The translations under genes were made by a program, and so were the position numbers. From Nitrosospira sp. NpAV (GTDB lineage Bacteria > Pseudomonadota > Gammaproteobacteria > Burkholderiales > Nitrosomonadaceae), in assembly GCF_000832065.1 (NCBI RefSeq), contig NZ_JXQM01000004.1:1-60195 (forward strand): a stretch of 60,195 nt of DNA, in the 5' to 3' direction. The notes under the pieces are model-generated. The model ran no database searches. It was not told the DNA's origin and was given only the letters and a program-made list of their open reading frames with translations. Below are positions 28,286 through 37,524 of the stretch, piece after piece (the stretch's first letter is position 1; every line of letters starts with the position of its first letter).

Positions 28286-28378
28286 ATGGATCTTCTATAT
28301 ATTGGTGCAATCCTGGCGCTCCTGCTTGTGACCTGTGCGTTTGCCAGCGGCTGCGGCAAACTAGGCGAGCGGCAATGA
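28286..28378 (+). CDS. 30-residue membrane peptide upstream of kdpF
   Basis: ORF of 30 codons beginning [19 protein letters not shown] and ending GKLGERQ: one hydrophobic helix plus a short charged tail. Its stop codon overlaps the ATG of kdpF by 4 bases (ATGA), so it is translationally coupled to the kdp operon. It is not KdpF, which follows. Small hydrophobic ORFs at this place exist in other kdp operons but are usually left unannotated. Function is unknown; a helper of the Kdp complex is inferred. Confidence 0.6.
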   Translation: MDLLYIGAILALLLVTCAFASGCGKLGERQ

Positions 28379-28464
28379 ACACGTTTTATATTATTGGCGC
28401 GGTCGTCGCGGCTGGTCTATTAATATATCTGGTCATTGCCCTGATAAACGCCGAGGATTTGTAA
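28375..28464 (+). CDS. kdpF: KdpF, small subunit of the K+-transporting ATPase
   Basis: 29 residues: one membrane helix ending in the family signature ALINAEDL. KdpF stabilises the KdpFABC complex in the inner membrane. Its ATG overlaps the stop of the upstream 30-codon ORF, and the last base of its stop codon is the A of the kdpA ATG (TAATG), so the three are tightly coupled. Confidence 0.88.
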   Translation: MNTFYIIGAVVAAGLLIYLVIALINAEDL

Positions 28465-30272
28465 TGACTGCGCAATCTCTCCTTTTGCTTGGGGTGTTTC
28501 TCGCCACGCTGCTGGCGCTTGCTTATCCTTTGGGTACTTATCTGGCAAAGATCGGCGAGGGGAAGCCCATACATGGGCTGATGTGGATAAGAAAGATTGA
28601 AAACTTCTTATACCGCCTTGCCGGTATCTCGCCGGAATCGGAAATGGAGTGGAAAGTCTATGCATTGGCGCTGCTGGTATTCAATGCGCTGGGCGCGTTA
28701 ACCGTTTACGCAGTGCAACGCCTGCAAGCCTGGTTGCCGCTGAATCCACAGGCATTTGCCAACGTCAGTCCCGATTCGTCCTTCAATACCGCCATCAGCT
28801 TTACCACTAATACCAACTGGCAAGGTTACGGCGGCGAATCGACGATGAGCTACCTGACGCAAATGCTGGTGCTGACCGGACAGAATTTTTTGTCGGCCGC
28901 AACCGGCATGGCCGTCGCCTATGCACTGATCCGAGGCTTCAAACGCCACTCGGTAAAATCAATCGGTAATTTCTGGCATGACCTTACCCGTTCGACGCTC
29001 TATGTACTGCTACCGTTGTCAACATTATTTGCCGTGTTCCTGATCAGCCAGGGTGTGATCCAGAATTTTTCCGCATACAAGGAAGCAAGCCTGATTGAGC
29101 CCGTCACCTATCAGCAGGCTAAAACCAACTCGGACGGTCAACCAGTCAATGACGAAAAGGGCAATCCAATAATGGAATCCAAGATTGCCAAAACCCAAAT
29201 ACTGGCGATGGGGCCGGTCGCTTCACAGGAAGCCATCAAGCTGCTCGGCACGAATGGCGGTGGTTTTTTTAATGCGAACTCGGCGCATCCTTACGAAAAT
29301 CCAACGCCATTGTCGAATTTTGCCGAGATGCTGGCGATTCTGCTGATTCCCGCCGCACTGTGTTTTGCGTTTGGACGCATGGTCGGCGATATACGTCAGG
29401 GCTGGGCGGTATTAGGTGCGATGGCAACCATTTTTGCCGTGATGACGATTACCGTGCTGATCGCGGAGCAGCAGGCGCACCCAGAAGTGCAGGCGCTGGG
29501 CATTGATCAGACGGCTGGCCCGCTGCAATCCGGCGGCAACATGGAAGGCAAGGAAACACGCTTTGGCATCAGCACGTCAGCCCTGTTCGCAGCGGTCACC
29601 ACAGCGGCATCCTGCGGGGCGGTGAATGCGATGCACGATTCCTTGATGCCGCTCGGCGGCATGGTGCCTATGTTGCTGATGCAATTGGGCGAAGTGGTAT
29701 TCGGTGGAGTTGGGTCGGGTCTGTACGGCATGCTGATTTTTGCCATCATTGCCGTATTCATTGCCGGTTTGATGACTGGCCGCACACCCGAGTATCTGGG
29801 CAAGAAAATTCAGTCGTTTGAAATGAAAATGGCCTCGATTGCGATCCTTGTCACGCCGCTGTTGGTGTTGGGTGGGACTGCGTTAGCGGTCATGGTTGCA
29901 GCCGGCAAGACAGGTATCTTGAATGTCGGCGCACATGGCTTTTCCGAGATTTTGTATGCGCTGTCGTCGGCCGCCAATAATAACGGCAGCGCTTTTGCCG
30001 GCTTATCGGCCAACACACCGTTCTACAATGTCCTGCTGGCAACCGCGATGTGGTTTGGCCGCTTTACTCCCATCGTGACGGTACTGGCGATTGCGGGCTC
30101 GCTCGCCGGGAAGAAGCGTTTGGAGGTGACCGCGGGAACGATGCCAACGCATGGTCTCCTGTTTATCGCACTCCTGATCGGCACCGTCATCATGGTCGGT
30201 GTGCTGACCTACATTCCGGCCATTGCACTGGGACCGATAGCCGAGCATTTACAGCTTTATGTCACACCCTAA
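28464..30272 (+). CDS. kdpA: KdpA, K+-channel-like subunit of the K+-transporting ATPase
   Basis: 602 residues, about ten membrane helices arranged as in the K+ transporter superfamily. The selectivity-filter loops are visible: [45 protein letters not shown] and [13 protein letters not shown]. KdpA selects K+ and passes it to KdpB for active uptake. Length and motifs are normal. It directly abuts kdpF and precedes kdpB by 12 bases. Confidence 0.97.
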   Translation: MTAQSLLLLGVFLATLLALAYPLGTYLAKIGEGKPIHGLMWIRKIENFLYRLAGISPESEMEWKVYALALLVFNALGALTVYAVQRLQAWLPLNPQAFANVSPDSSFNTAISFTTNTNWQGYGGESTMSYLTQMLVLTGQNFLSAATGMAVAYALIRGFKRHSVKSIGNFWHDLTRSTLYVLLPLSTLFAVFLISQGVIQNFSAYKEASLIEPVTYQQAKTNSDGQPVNDEKGNPIMESKIAKTQILAMGPVASQEAIKLLGTNGGGFFNANSAHPYENPTPLSNFAEMLAILLIPAALCFAFGRMVGDIRQGWAVLGAMATIFAVMTITVLIAEQQAHPEVQALGIDQTAGPLQSGGNMEGKETRFGISTSALFAAVTTAASCGAVNAMHDSLMPLGGMVPMLLMQLGEVVFGGVGSGLYGMLIFAIIAVFIAGLMTGRTPEYLGKKIQSFEMKMASIAILVTPLLVLGGTALAVMVAAGKTGILNVGAHGFSEILYALSSAANNNGSAFAGLSANTPFYNVLLATAMWFGRFTPIVTVLAIAGSLAGKKRLEVTAGTMPTHGLLFIALLIGTVIMVGVLTYIPAIALGPIAEHLQLYVTP

Positions 30273-30284
30273 GAGAGATCCGGC

Positions 30285-32351
30285 ATGTCACGCAAAAGCC
30301 TGACACTTTTTGATTCCGCGTTGATTGGCCCGGCCATCATTGATGCATTCAAGAAACTGGACCCACGCATTCAATGGCGCAGTCCGGTGATGTTTGTCGT
30401 TTATATCGGCAGCATCATTACCACTTTGCTGTTCATGCAGTCGGCTGCCGGCAGTGGTGAGGAAAGCCCTGCTTTTATTCTCACCATTACGGTATGGCTG
30501 TGGTTCACGGTGCTGTTTGCAAATTTCGCCGAAGCATTGGCGGAAGGCCGCAGCAAGGCCCAGGCGGCTTCACTCCGTGCACTGAAGCAAACGGTCGTCG
30601 CCAAAAAACTGGACGCGCCACGCTATGGTGGCAGTTGGACATCGACGCCCGCCACCCGCCTGCGCAAGGACGATACCGTGCTGGTGGAAGCGGGCGAAAT
30701 AATTCCTGCCGATGGTGAAGTGATCGAGGGCGTTGCATCGGTTGATGAAAGCGCCATTACCGGCGAATCCGCGCCGGTTATCCGCGAATCGGGCGGCGAC
30801 TTTTCCGCCGTGACGGGCGGCACCCGTGTGCTGTCCGACTGGCTGGTGGTGCGCATATCCGTCAATCCGGGCGAGGCATTCATTGACCGCATGATCTCCA
30901 TGGTCGAAGCTGCCAAGCGGCAGAAAACACCCAACGAGGTCGCACTGAATATCCTGCTGACTGCATTAACTATCATTTTCCTGCTGGTGACGGTGACTCT
31001 GTTGCCATTCTCATTGTTTAGCGTAGAAGCCGCCCAGGCTGGCACACCGGTTACAATGACGATACTTATCGCGCTTTTGGTGTGCCTGATTCCGACCACG
31101 ATCGGCGGTTTGTTGTCCGCCATCGGCGTCGCGGGCATGAGCCGCATGATGCAAGCCAACGTCATCGCTACGTCCGGCCGCGCGGTGGAAGCCGCTGGCG
31201 ACGTAGATGTGCTGTTACTGGACAAAACCGGCACCATTACTCTCGGTAACCGGCAAGCGGCGGCATTCGTCCCGGCTCCGAATGTCACGGAGGAGCAATT
31301 GGCCGATGTCGCCCAACTGGCATCGCTGGCAGATGAAACACCGGAGGGGCGCAGCATCGTGGTGCTGGCGAAGCAGCGCTTCAACATTCGTGGACGTGAT
31401 ATGGCTTCCTTGAATGCCACTTTTGTTCCATTCAGCGCGCAGACTCGCATGAGCGGCGTGGATATCGGCGGTCGCGCCATCCGTAAGGGCGCCGCCGATT
31501 CGGTGAAAAAATACGTGGAATCACTGGGACATCCTTTCCCTTCTGAAATTACCAGGGCTGTGGGAGACATTGCGCGCCGCGGCAGCACGCCTCTGGTTGT
31601 GGTCGACGATGCTTGCGTAATGGGTGTGGTGGAACTCAAGGATATCGTCAAAGGCGGCATCAGGGAGCGCTTTGCCGAGCTGCGCCGTATGGGCATCAAA
31701 ACCATAATGATTACCGGCGACAACAAACTGACCGCCGCGGCGATCGCGGCCGAGGCGGGAGTCGATGATTTCCTGGCGGAAGCGACGCCGGAAGACAAAC
31801 TCAAGCTGATTCGAGCTTATCAAACCGAGGGACGCCTGGTTGCAATGACGGGTGATGGCACCAATGATGCGCCCGCGCTGGCGCAGGCCGATGTCGCGGT
31901 CGCGATGAATTCCGGCACACAAGCGGCGAAAGAGGCAGGCAACATGGTCGATCTCGATTCCAATCCGACCAAATTGCTTGAAATCGTCGAGATCGGCAAG
32001 CAGATGCTGATGACACGCGGTGCGTTATCCACATTCTCGATAGCCAACGATGCCGCCAAGTATTTCGCCATCATTCCCGCCGCCTTCGTCACCACTTATC
32101 CGCAACTGGCGGCACTCGACGTGATGCGTCTTGCCAGTCCCTCATCGGCAATCATTTCTGCCGTGATTTTCAACGCGCTGATCATCGTGATATTGATTCC
32201 GCTGGCATTGAAAGGCGTGAAATACCGTGCTATTGGTGCCGCGCTGCTGCTGCGCCGCAATCTGCTCATATATGGGCTGGGCGGCATTCTGGTGCCTTTT
32301 GCCGGAATCAAGGCAATCGACATGGTGCTGACTGTTCTCCATCTCGTGTAG
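30285..32351 (+). CDS. kdpB: KdpB, P-type ATPase subunit
   Basis: 688 residues with seven membrane helices. Catalytic motifs: TGES in the actuator domain ([11 protein letters not shown]), the phosphorylated Asp in DKTGTITLG (about residue 312), and the hinge motif [12 protein letters not shown]. It hydrolyses ATP and drives the K+ held by KdpA inward. The start is the ATG at 30285; normal length. Confidence 0.97.
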   Translation: MSRKSLTLFDSALIGPAIIDAFKKLDPRIQWRSPVMFVVYIGSIITTLLFMQSAAGSGEESPAFILTITVWLWFTVLFANFAEALAEGRSKAQAASLRALKQTVVAKKLDAPRYGGSWTSTPATRLRKDDTVLVEAGEIIPADGEVIEGVASVDESAITGESAPVIRESGGDFSAVTGGTRVLSDWLVVRISVNPGEAFIDRMISMVEAAKRQKTPNEVALNILLTALTIIFLLVTVTLLPFSLFSVEAAQAGTPVTMTILIALLVCLIPTTIGGLLSAIGVAGMSRMMQANVIATSGRAVEAAGDVDVLLLDKTGTITLGNRQAAAFVPAPNVTEEQLADVAQLASLADETPEGRSIVVLAKQRFNIRGRDMASLNATFVPFSAQTRMSGVDIGGRAIRKGAADSVKKYVESLGHPFPSEITRAVGDIARRGSTPLVVVDDACVMGVVELKDIVKGGIRERFAELRRMGIKTIMITGDNKLTAAAIAAEAGVDDFLAEATPEDKLKLIRAYQTEGRLVAMTGDGTNDAPALAQADVAVAMNSGTQAAKEAGNMVDLDSNPTKLLEIVEIGKQMLMTRGALSTFSIANDAAKYFAIIPAAFVTTYPQLAALDVMRLASPSSAIISAVIFNALIIVILIPLALKGVKYRAIGAALLLRRNLLIYGLGGILVPFAGIKAIDMVLTVLHLV

Positions 32352-32360
32352 GAACTTTGA

Positions 32361-32933
32361 ATGAAATCCAGCCTCCGTCCCGCATTAGTACTGCTCACCG
32401 CGCTGACACTCGTTTGTGGTGTACTGTACCCGTTCGCAATTACCGGTATCGGGAAAATCCTTTTCGCTGATAAGGCGGCGGGCAGTCTGATATTGCACGA
32501 TGGCCAGCTTGCCGGCTCCACGCTGATCGGTCAGGCGTTTTCATCCCCTGGCTATTTCCGGGGAAGGCCTTCGGCCACCAGCCCGATGCCGAATAACGCC
32601 GCATCCTCCGGTGGGTCGAATCTCGGTCCATCCAATCCCGTGCAAATCGATACCATAAGAAACCGTATCGACGCACTGAAAGTGGCCGATCCTGGCAATA
32701 CCGCACCGCTTCCCGTTGACCTGGTAATGGCCTCCGCAAGCGGACTGGACCCGGAAATCAGTCTGGCGGCTGCTTACTATCAAGCAGGCCGGATTGCGCG
32801 GGTGCGTAAACTGACTGTCGAAGAAATACACGGCATGATTGATAGATATAGCGAACCACCGTATTTTGGTTTCCTTGGCGAGCCGCGCGTAAATGTGCTG
32901 ATGCTGAATCTGGCGCTTGATCAACGCCCTTGA
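32361..32933 (+). CDS. kdpC: KdpC subunit of the K+-transporting ATPase
   Basis: 190 residues: one N-terminal membrane helix (ALVLLTALTLVCGVLYPFAI) and a periplasmic domain with GSTLIGQAFSSPGYFRGRPS and ASGLDPEISLAAAYYQ, all typical for KdpC, which helps ATP binding and complex assembly. It follows kdpB by 9 bases. After its stop comes a 117-base gap before kdpD with a short ORF (32936-33064). Confidence 0.96.
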   Translation: MKSSLRPALVLLTALTLVCGVLYPFAITGIGKILFADKAAGSLILHDGQLAGSTLIGQAFSSPGYFRGRPSATSPMPNNAASSGGSNLGPSNPVQIDTIRNRIDALKVADPGNTAPLPVDLVMASASGLDPEISLAAAYYQAGRIARVRKLTVEEIHGMIDRYSEPPYFGFLGEPRVNVLMLNLALDQRP

Positions 32934-32935
32934 TC

Positions 32936-33064
32936 ATGCTTATGTCATATATATTCGAATTGAATAAATTGTGGGATGAACGCGATGCGACCACGCTCTT
33001 CATTATCTCGTTGTTGGTCGATTCGATAGGTAAAGCCCCTACCTCCGACCATGTGCCCATTTAA
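32936..33064 (+). CDS. Possible 42-codon ORF between kdpC and kdpD
   Basis: Starts with ATG 2 bases after the kdpC stop and ends 14 bases inside kdpD in another frame. The peptide (MLMSYIFELNKLWDERDATT, then a hydrophobic FIISLLVDSIGKAP) has no recognised family and no good ribosome binding site. It could be a leader that couples kdpD translation to kdpC, or chance. Weakly supported. Confidence 0.25.
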   Translation: MLMSYIFELNKLWDERDATTLFIISLLVDSIGKAPTSDHVPI

Positions 33065-35879
33065 CCACCGGCGCGACCCCCAACGCCCCAACGCGGATGC
33101 CCTCTTGGCACAAGTGCAGGCACAGGAGCGCCGTGCGTCGCGTGGAAAACTTCGCGTTTATTTCGGTGCTTCGGCGGGAGTCGGCAAAACCTATGCGATG
33201 CTGACCGCCGCGCGGCAATTGCAAACTGAAGGCCACGACGTAGTAGTCGGAGTGGTCGAATCACATGGTCGTGATGAAACCGCATCGCTTGTCAATGGGC
33301 TTGAGATTCTGCCGCAGAAACAAATCACCCACCGCGGCAGAACAATCACCGAATTTGATATCGATGCTGCGCTGACGCGTCGTCCCGCCTTGGTACTCGT
33401 AGACGAATTGGCGCATACCAATGCGCCTGATTCGCGTCACCCGAAACGTTGGCAGGATGTCGAAGAGTTACTGGATGCGGGCATCGACGTATTTACAACC
33501 GTCAATGTTCAGCACCTGGAGAGCTTGAATGACGTGGTTGGCGGAATCACCGGCATTCGCGTGGGGGAGACTCTGCCTGATACTGTGTTTGATGAAGCCA
33601 ATGAAGTCGTGCTGGTGGATATTACAGCGGATGAGCTGCTGATGCGGCTCAAGGCCGGAAAAGTTTATCAGGCGCAACAGGCGGGACGCGCGGCGCAAAA
33701 TTTTTTCCGTAAAGGCAACCTGATCGCATTGCGCGAGCTGGCGCTACGCCGCACCGCCGATCGAGTCGAAGATGATGTACAGGCATATCGAATTGAGAAA
33801 TCCATCAACGCAGTATGGAAGACGGATTCAACCCTGCTTGCCTGCGTTGGGCCGCATCCGGGTGCCGAGCATGTGATTCGAAGTACGGCACGGCTGGCTA
33901 CTCAATTGAATGCCGACTGGCACGCGATTTATGTTGAAACGCCGCAGCTGCAACATCTGCCGCCAGCACAACGCGAACGAATCCTGAAGACACTGAAGCT
34001 TGCACAGGATCTTGACGCCACCACGGCGGTGCTGGCCGGGAACGACATTGCGTTTGCGATAGCCGACTATGCGCGGAGTCATAATTTCTCGAATATCATA
34101 GTAGGACGCAGCCACCGCGCCTGGTTCTGGCGCACCTCCCATCTAAAACGCATCGCCGACTATGCGCCGGATATGGATTTGATAGAAATCGGCCATACGA
34201 ATCAGGAAGAACCCCCGGTTCCAGAAAGATCGAACGATGCGGGCGTATCCCGGCCTGCCAAAGTGAAGGAGCCCTCCGCTTCACAGCGTCGCCCTGCGCC
34301 CCAGTGGAGTTATGTCTGGGCAGCGGCAGCCAGCCTGTTAACAGCGCTCGTCGCCATGCCGCTGTTGCCCCACCTGGATCTCGCCAATATCATCATGTTT
34401 TTTTTGCTGACAGTGGTATTGGTTGCCGTGTGGTTAGGGCGTGGACCGTCGGTGGTTGCCACGTTCGTGGGGGTCGTAGCATTCGACTTCTTTTTTGTAC
34501 CGCCGCGACTTTCGTTTGCTGTCAGCGATCTGCAATACCTGGTGACATTTGCGATAATGCTTGCAGTGGGCTTGATTACCGGCCACCTTACCGCTAATTT
34601 GCGGTATCAGGCTCGCGTCGCATCGCATCGAGAGTCTCGTTCCCGCGCCTTGTATGAATTCGCGCGCGAATTGTCCGGCGCATTGCAGACTGATCAAATA
34701 TTCGAAACCACGCGTACGTTTATTCAGCGCACTTTCCACGCACAGGCGACATTATTACTGCCGGATGATGCGGACCATTTACAACCGCCGCCATCTGTGC
34801 CGGGTGTGACACCTGAAGACCCGCACACCCATGCACTGGATATGGGAATTGCGCAATGGGCATTTGATCATGCGATACCGGCAGGTATCGGCACCGATAC
34901 GCTTCCTGGCGGCAGTTTCTTCTATCTACCGCTGGTCGCACCGATGCGCACCCGCGGCCTGCTTGCAATCCTCCCGCAGAGCCGCCGCTGGATGCTCATC
35001 CCCGAGCAGCGGCGGCAGCTTGATACCTTTGCCGCATTGGCGGCGATTGCGCTGGAGCGGGTGCATTATATCGAAATCGCCAAGAATGCCCTGATACGCA
35101 TGGAATCCGAACGGCTGCGCAACTCTTTACTCGCCGCGCTCTCGCATGACTTGCGCACGCCGCTGACCTCGCTGGTAGGACTGTCAGACTCGCTCGCGAT
35201 GTCCAGACCGCCGCTGGCTCCGCCGCAACGGGAACTTGCGGAGGCCATGCGTGATGAGGCCGTTCGAATGAGTAATCTGGTATCAAACCTGCTGGATATG
35301 GCGCGCATTCAGAGTGGAGAGGTCCGACTCAATTTGCAATGGCAGCCCTTTGAAGAAGTCGTCGGTAGCGCATTGCATGTCAGCCGCTCGCAGCTCACCG
35401 GGCATCAGGTACAAACCCGGCTCGCCCGCGATTTGCCGCTTGTTCACTTCGATGCTGTACTGATCGAACGGGTGCTGTGTAATCTCATTGAAAATGCGAG
35501 TAAATACACGCCGGCGGGTTCGTGCATCATTATTGCCGCCGAAGTGAAAGCGCAATTTCTCGAAGTGACTGTTTCCGATAACGGGCCTGGGCTGCCGCAT
35601 GGCAAGGAAGAAGCAGTTTTTGAGAAATTTACGCGCGGAGAACGAGAATCGGCCAAGCCTGGTGTCGGCCTGGGACTCGCGATTTGCCGTGCCATCGTCG
35701 AGGCGCATGGCGGCACTATTCATGCCGAACGTGCATCGATTGGCGGAGCCTCTTTCGTATTTACTCTCCTGCTCGGTACGCCTCCAGATATGCCCAAAAT
35801 GGATGTGGGCACCGTCGGTCTGGCGAATGAGGGGGTCGCATCAGGTTACGCTGTGCTAACCCCGCCTACGGAACGTTGA
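33051..35879 (+). CDS. kdpD: KdpD, K+-sensing histidine kinase
   Basis: 942 residues with the classical KdpD order: N-terminal KdpD domain with Walker A GASAGVGKT (39-47) and DELAHTNAPDSRHPKRWQD, a universal-stress-type domain (about 250-370), four membrane helices (about 420-520), a GAF-like region, and a histidine kinase core with the H-box ALSHDLRTPLTSL (His about 699), N-box LCNLIENASKYTP and G-box GPGLPHG, GVGLGLAI. It phosphorylates KdpE when K+ is scarce. The start ATG has only a weak ribosome binding site and lies within the short ORF from kdpC. kdpE follows 16 bases downstream. Confidence 0.95.
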   Translation: MCPFNHRRDPQRPNADALLAQVQAQERRASRGKLRVYFGASAGVGKTYAMLTAARQLQTEGHDVVVGVVESHGRDETASLVNGLEILPQKQITHRGRTITEFDIDAALTRRPALVLVDELAHTNAPDSRHPKRWQDVEELLDAGIDVFTTVNVQHLESLNDVVGGITGIRVGETLPDTVFDEANEVVLVDITADELLMRLKAGKVYQAQQAGRAAQNFFRKGNLIALRELALRRTADRVEDDVQAYRIEKSINAVWKTDSTLLACVGPHPGAEHVIRSTARLATQLNADWHAIYVETPQLQHLPPAQRERILKTLKLAQDLDATTAVLAGNDIAFAIADYARSHNFSNIIVGRSHRAWFWRTSHLKRIADYAPDMDLIEIGHTNQEEPPVPERSNDAGVSRPAKVKEPSASQRRPAPQWSYVWAAAASLLTALVAMPLLPHLDLANIIMFFLLTVVLVAVWLGRGPSVVATFVGVVAFDFFFVPPRLSFAVSDLQYLVTFAIMLAVGLITGHLTANLRYQARVASHRESRSRALYEFARELSGALQTDQIFETTRTFIQRTFHAQATLLLPDDADHLQPPPSVPGVTPEDPHTHALDMGIAQWAFDHAIPAGIGTDTLPGGSFFYLPLVAPMRTRGLLAILPQSRRWMLIPEQRRQLDTFAALAAIALERVHYIEIAKNALIRMESERLRNSLLAALSHDLRTPLTSLVGLSDSLAMSRPPLAPPQRELAEAMRDEAVRMSNLVSNLLDMARIQSGEVRLNLQWQPFEEVVGSALHVSRSQLTGHQVQTRLARDLPLVHFDAVLIERVLCNLIENASKYTPAGSCIIIAAEVKAQFLEVTVSDNGPGLPHGKEEAVFEKFTRGERESAKPGVGLGLAICRAIVEAHGGTIHAERASIGGASFVFTLLLGTPPDMPKMDVGTVGLANEGVASGYAVLTPPTER

Positions 35880-35895
35880 AACCATAGAGGCGCTC

Positions 35896-36597
35896 ATGAG
35901 TGAATCCGTGCCCATTGCTCTAATAGTCGAAGATGAGCCGCAAATCCGGCGTTTCGTGCGCATGGCGCTGGAGACGGAAGGATGGCAAGTCTTCGAATCA
36001 GAATCCGTCCGGCGGGGACTCATTGATGCGGGGACCCGCAAACCGGATCTCGTAATATTGGATCTCGGCCTGCCTGACGGGGATGGGGTCGATTTCATCC
36101 TGGACATCAGAAAATGGTCATCGATTCCTATCATCGTTTTGTCGGCGCGCGTCAATGAGCAGGATAAGATCAGAGCGCTTGATGCCGGGGCTGACGACTA
36201 CCTTACCAAACCGTTCGGCGTCGGCGAACTCCTTGCGCGGGTACGCGTCATGCAGCGGCGGAACCTCCAGCCTGGCGCTGGCGACCAGGGGATCTGTGAG
36301 TTTGGAGATGTCAGGATCGATCTCAAGGCACGCCTGATCACCAAGGCCAATCAAGTGATTCACTTGACGCCGTTGGAATATCGGCTGCTGACGGTGTTGG
36401 TGAAAAACGCAGGCCGGGTGGTGACCAGCCCGCAACTTCTGCGGGCAGTCTGGGGACCTTCGCACTCGGAAAGCGGTCACTATCTGCGCATCTATATGGG
36501 GCATTTGCGGCAAAAACTCGAAGACGATCCCACGCAACCCAAATATCTTCAAACCGAAACCGCCGTGGGCTACCGATTACTTCTGCCTCTGGAATGA
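35896..36597 (+). CDS. kdpE: KdpE, response regulator of the kdp operon
   Basis: 233 residues: receiver domain with acidic pocket (EDEP), phospho-acceptor Asp in VILDLGLPDGDG and conserved Lys in DYLTKPFGVGELLAR, then an OmpR-type winged-helix DNA-binding domain (LTPLEYRLLTVLVKNAG, GHYLRIYMGHLRQKLE). It activates kdp transcription; matching operator boxes occur before kdp, before the PII-like gene and before the porin gene in this window. Ribosome binding site GAGG precedes the ATG. Confidence 0.95.
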   Translation: MSESVPIALIVEDEPQIRRFVRMALETEGWQVFESESVRRGLIDAGTRKPDLVILDLGLPDGDGVDFILDIRKWSSIPIIVLSARVNEQDKIRALDAGADDYLTKPFGVGELLARVRVMQRRNLQPGAGDQGICEFGDVRIDLKARLITKANQVIHLTPLEYRLLTVLVKNAGRVVTSPQLLRAVWGPSHSESGHYLRIYMGHLRQKLEDDPTQPKYLQTETAVGYRLLLPLE

Positions 36598-36669
36598 GCG
36601 CTCCCATAAAATCGGGTACCCTAGACCAAATTAATAAAGCATAACCTGGTCAATGTCCGATCAACCATT

Positions 36670-36729
36670 TTTATGATTTTTTTACAATCGGCAGTTGTTT
36701 ATTTACTACGTTTTTATGCTGTTTCTTCT
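36670..36729 (+). promoter_or_regulatory. Pair of KdpE-type boxes before the PII-like gene
   Basis: Two T-rich boxes 43 bases apart (start to start). TTTATGATTTTTTTACA at 36670-36686 matches 15 of 17 bases of the E. coli KdpE operator; TTTATGCTGTTTCTTCT at 36713-36729 is weaker. The stretch 36667-36735 aligns without gaps to 39309-39377 upstream of the porin gene (47 of 69 bases identical by my count), so both promoters seem to share one control element. No standard -35/-10 pair is obvious, as expected for an activator-dependent promoter. Confidence 0.55.
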
Positions 36730-36776
36730 AGCATTTGATTCAGGCTCTGCTGAGCTTGTTTGATAAGGAGAATCGC

Positions 36777-37064
36777 ATGAAACGCATCATCATTGTGGTG
36801 AGCGCATCGGAAATGAAGGCGGTACGTAAAGCGGTTTTTATCGCAGGCGCGAATAGACTAGTGATTAGCCCGGTGCCACAGCGAACATGTATCATAGAAT
36901 TTGGCGACTGGTATTGTGGGACGTCCATAGCCAAGCGTGAAAGTCATATGCAATTGGAGGTGACTTCCGATGATAGCCGGTCTGACGCCATAATTTCCGC
37001 CATTCTTTCGACCGCGCATGCCGCGAAGATCGAGAATATATTTACCGGAAGTGTTTTACCATGA
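36777..37064 (+). CDS. PII-like regulatory protein with shortened T-loop
   Basis: 95 residues from the ATG at 36777, which has GGAG 8-12 bases upstream; the frame is open to 36735. The sequence follows the PII fold: first strand and helix KRIIIVVSASEMKAVRKAVFIAG, second strand RLVISPVP, then a short loop instead of the long T-loop, strand HMQLEVTSDD, helix AIISAILSTAH and final IENIFTGSVL. The uridylylation Tyr of GlnB/GlnK and the glycine-rich B-loop are missing, so it is a divergent PII-like protein, not GlnB. Similar small PII-like proteins control transporters for bicarbonate and other ions in other bacteria. Its place behind kdpE and the KdpE-type boxes suggest a role in K+ uptake; that is inference. 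Confidence 0.6.
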   Translation: MKRIIIVVSASEMKAVRKAVFIAGANRLVISPVPQRTCIIEFGDWYCGTSIAKRESHMQLEVTSDDSRSDAIISAILSTAHAAKIENIFTGSVLP

Positions 37065-37524
37065 CTCATCTATATTTTAGGGGTTGGATTTGTCTTTTTA
37101 CCTTTGTACTGCCTGTGGACGGATCCTCCCCTTTGCCTTCGGTGGATATAAAGACTAGGTTGACCTATCACTCGATTTCATGTTGCCGTGCTGATGGAGT
37201 TCGGGCGCGACTAAACCGAATTTACAGCAAACGTGGGACTTGACCCTATATCCCTCCCCTGCCTTGAATGAGGCAAGGGATAACAGTTCTTATCTACATC
37301 ATTGCCCGATATGCGGAAAAGCGCATCAAGTCAATCTTGTACGCCACAATATGGCCTACGGAAAGCAAATAACCTGTAGCTTTACGTGTGAATTACAAAG
37401 AAGGAAAAAGTGGAAATGGCATGGAAACAAAGTTCGGTAGTTGCATGGTTCCGTGGTTCCATAGACTAGATTGTGCATAGTGTAGCCCAGCCAAGAACAA
37501 TCCAGTATTCTCAACAAGTCAGGA
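37065..37524. other. Region with no clear complete gene; remnant zinc-finger ORF
   Basis: 460 bases between the PII-like gene and the CorA-like gene. A 60-codon frame (37061-37243) overlaps the stop of the PII-like gene by ATGA but does not read like a protein. A frame at 37240-37440 contains a plausible zinc-binding segment and is listed as a possible remnant. No terminator was recognised after the PII-like gene. Confidence 0.4.
37240..37440 (+). pseudogene. Possible remnant of an HNH/zinc-finger-type protein
   Basis: 66 codons with only a TTG to start it and no ribosome binding site. The peptide has HCPICGKAHQVNLVRH, AYGKQITCSFTCELQRR: a C-x2-C ... C-x3-C arrangement like the zinc knuckle at one end of HNH endonucleases and related phage or mobile proteins. 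The rest of such a protein is absent. It may be a fragment left by an old insertion, or a small zinc protein whose start I cannot define. Confidence 0.35.

Noticed and set aside
30623-31804. Long minus-strand ORF of 393 codons
   Set aside because: It is the antisense shadow of kdpB, rich in Ser, Thr and Ala as expected for such frames.
37061-37243. 60-codon ORF overlapping the PII-like stop codon by ATGA
   Set aside because: The peptide has no protein-like pattern or family resemblance; the overlap is probably chance.
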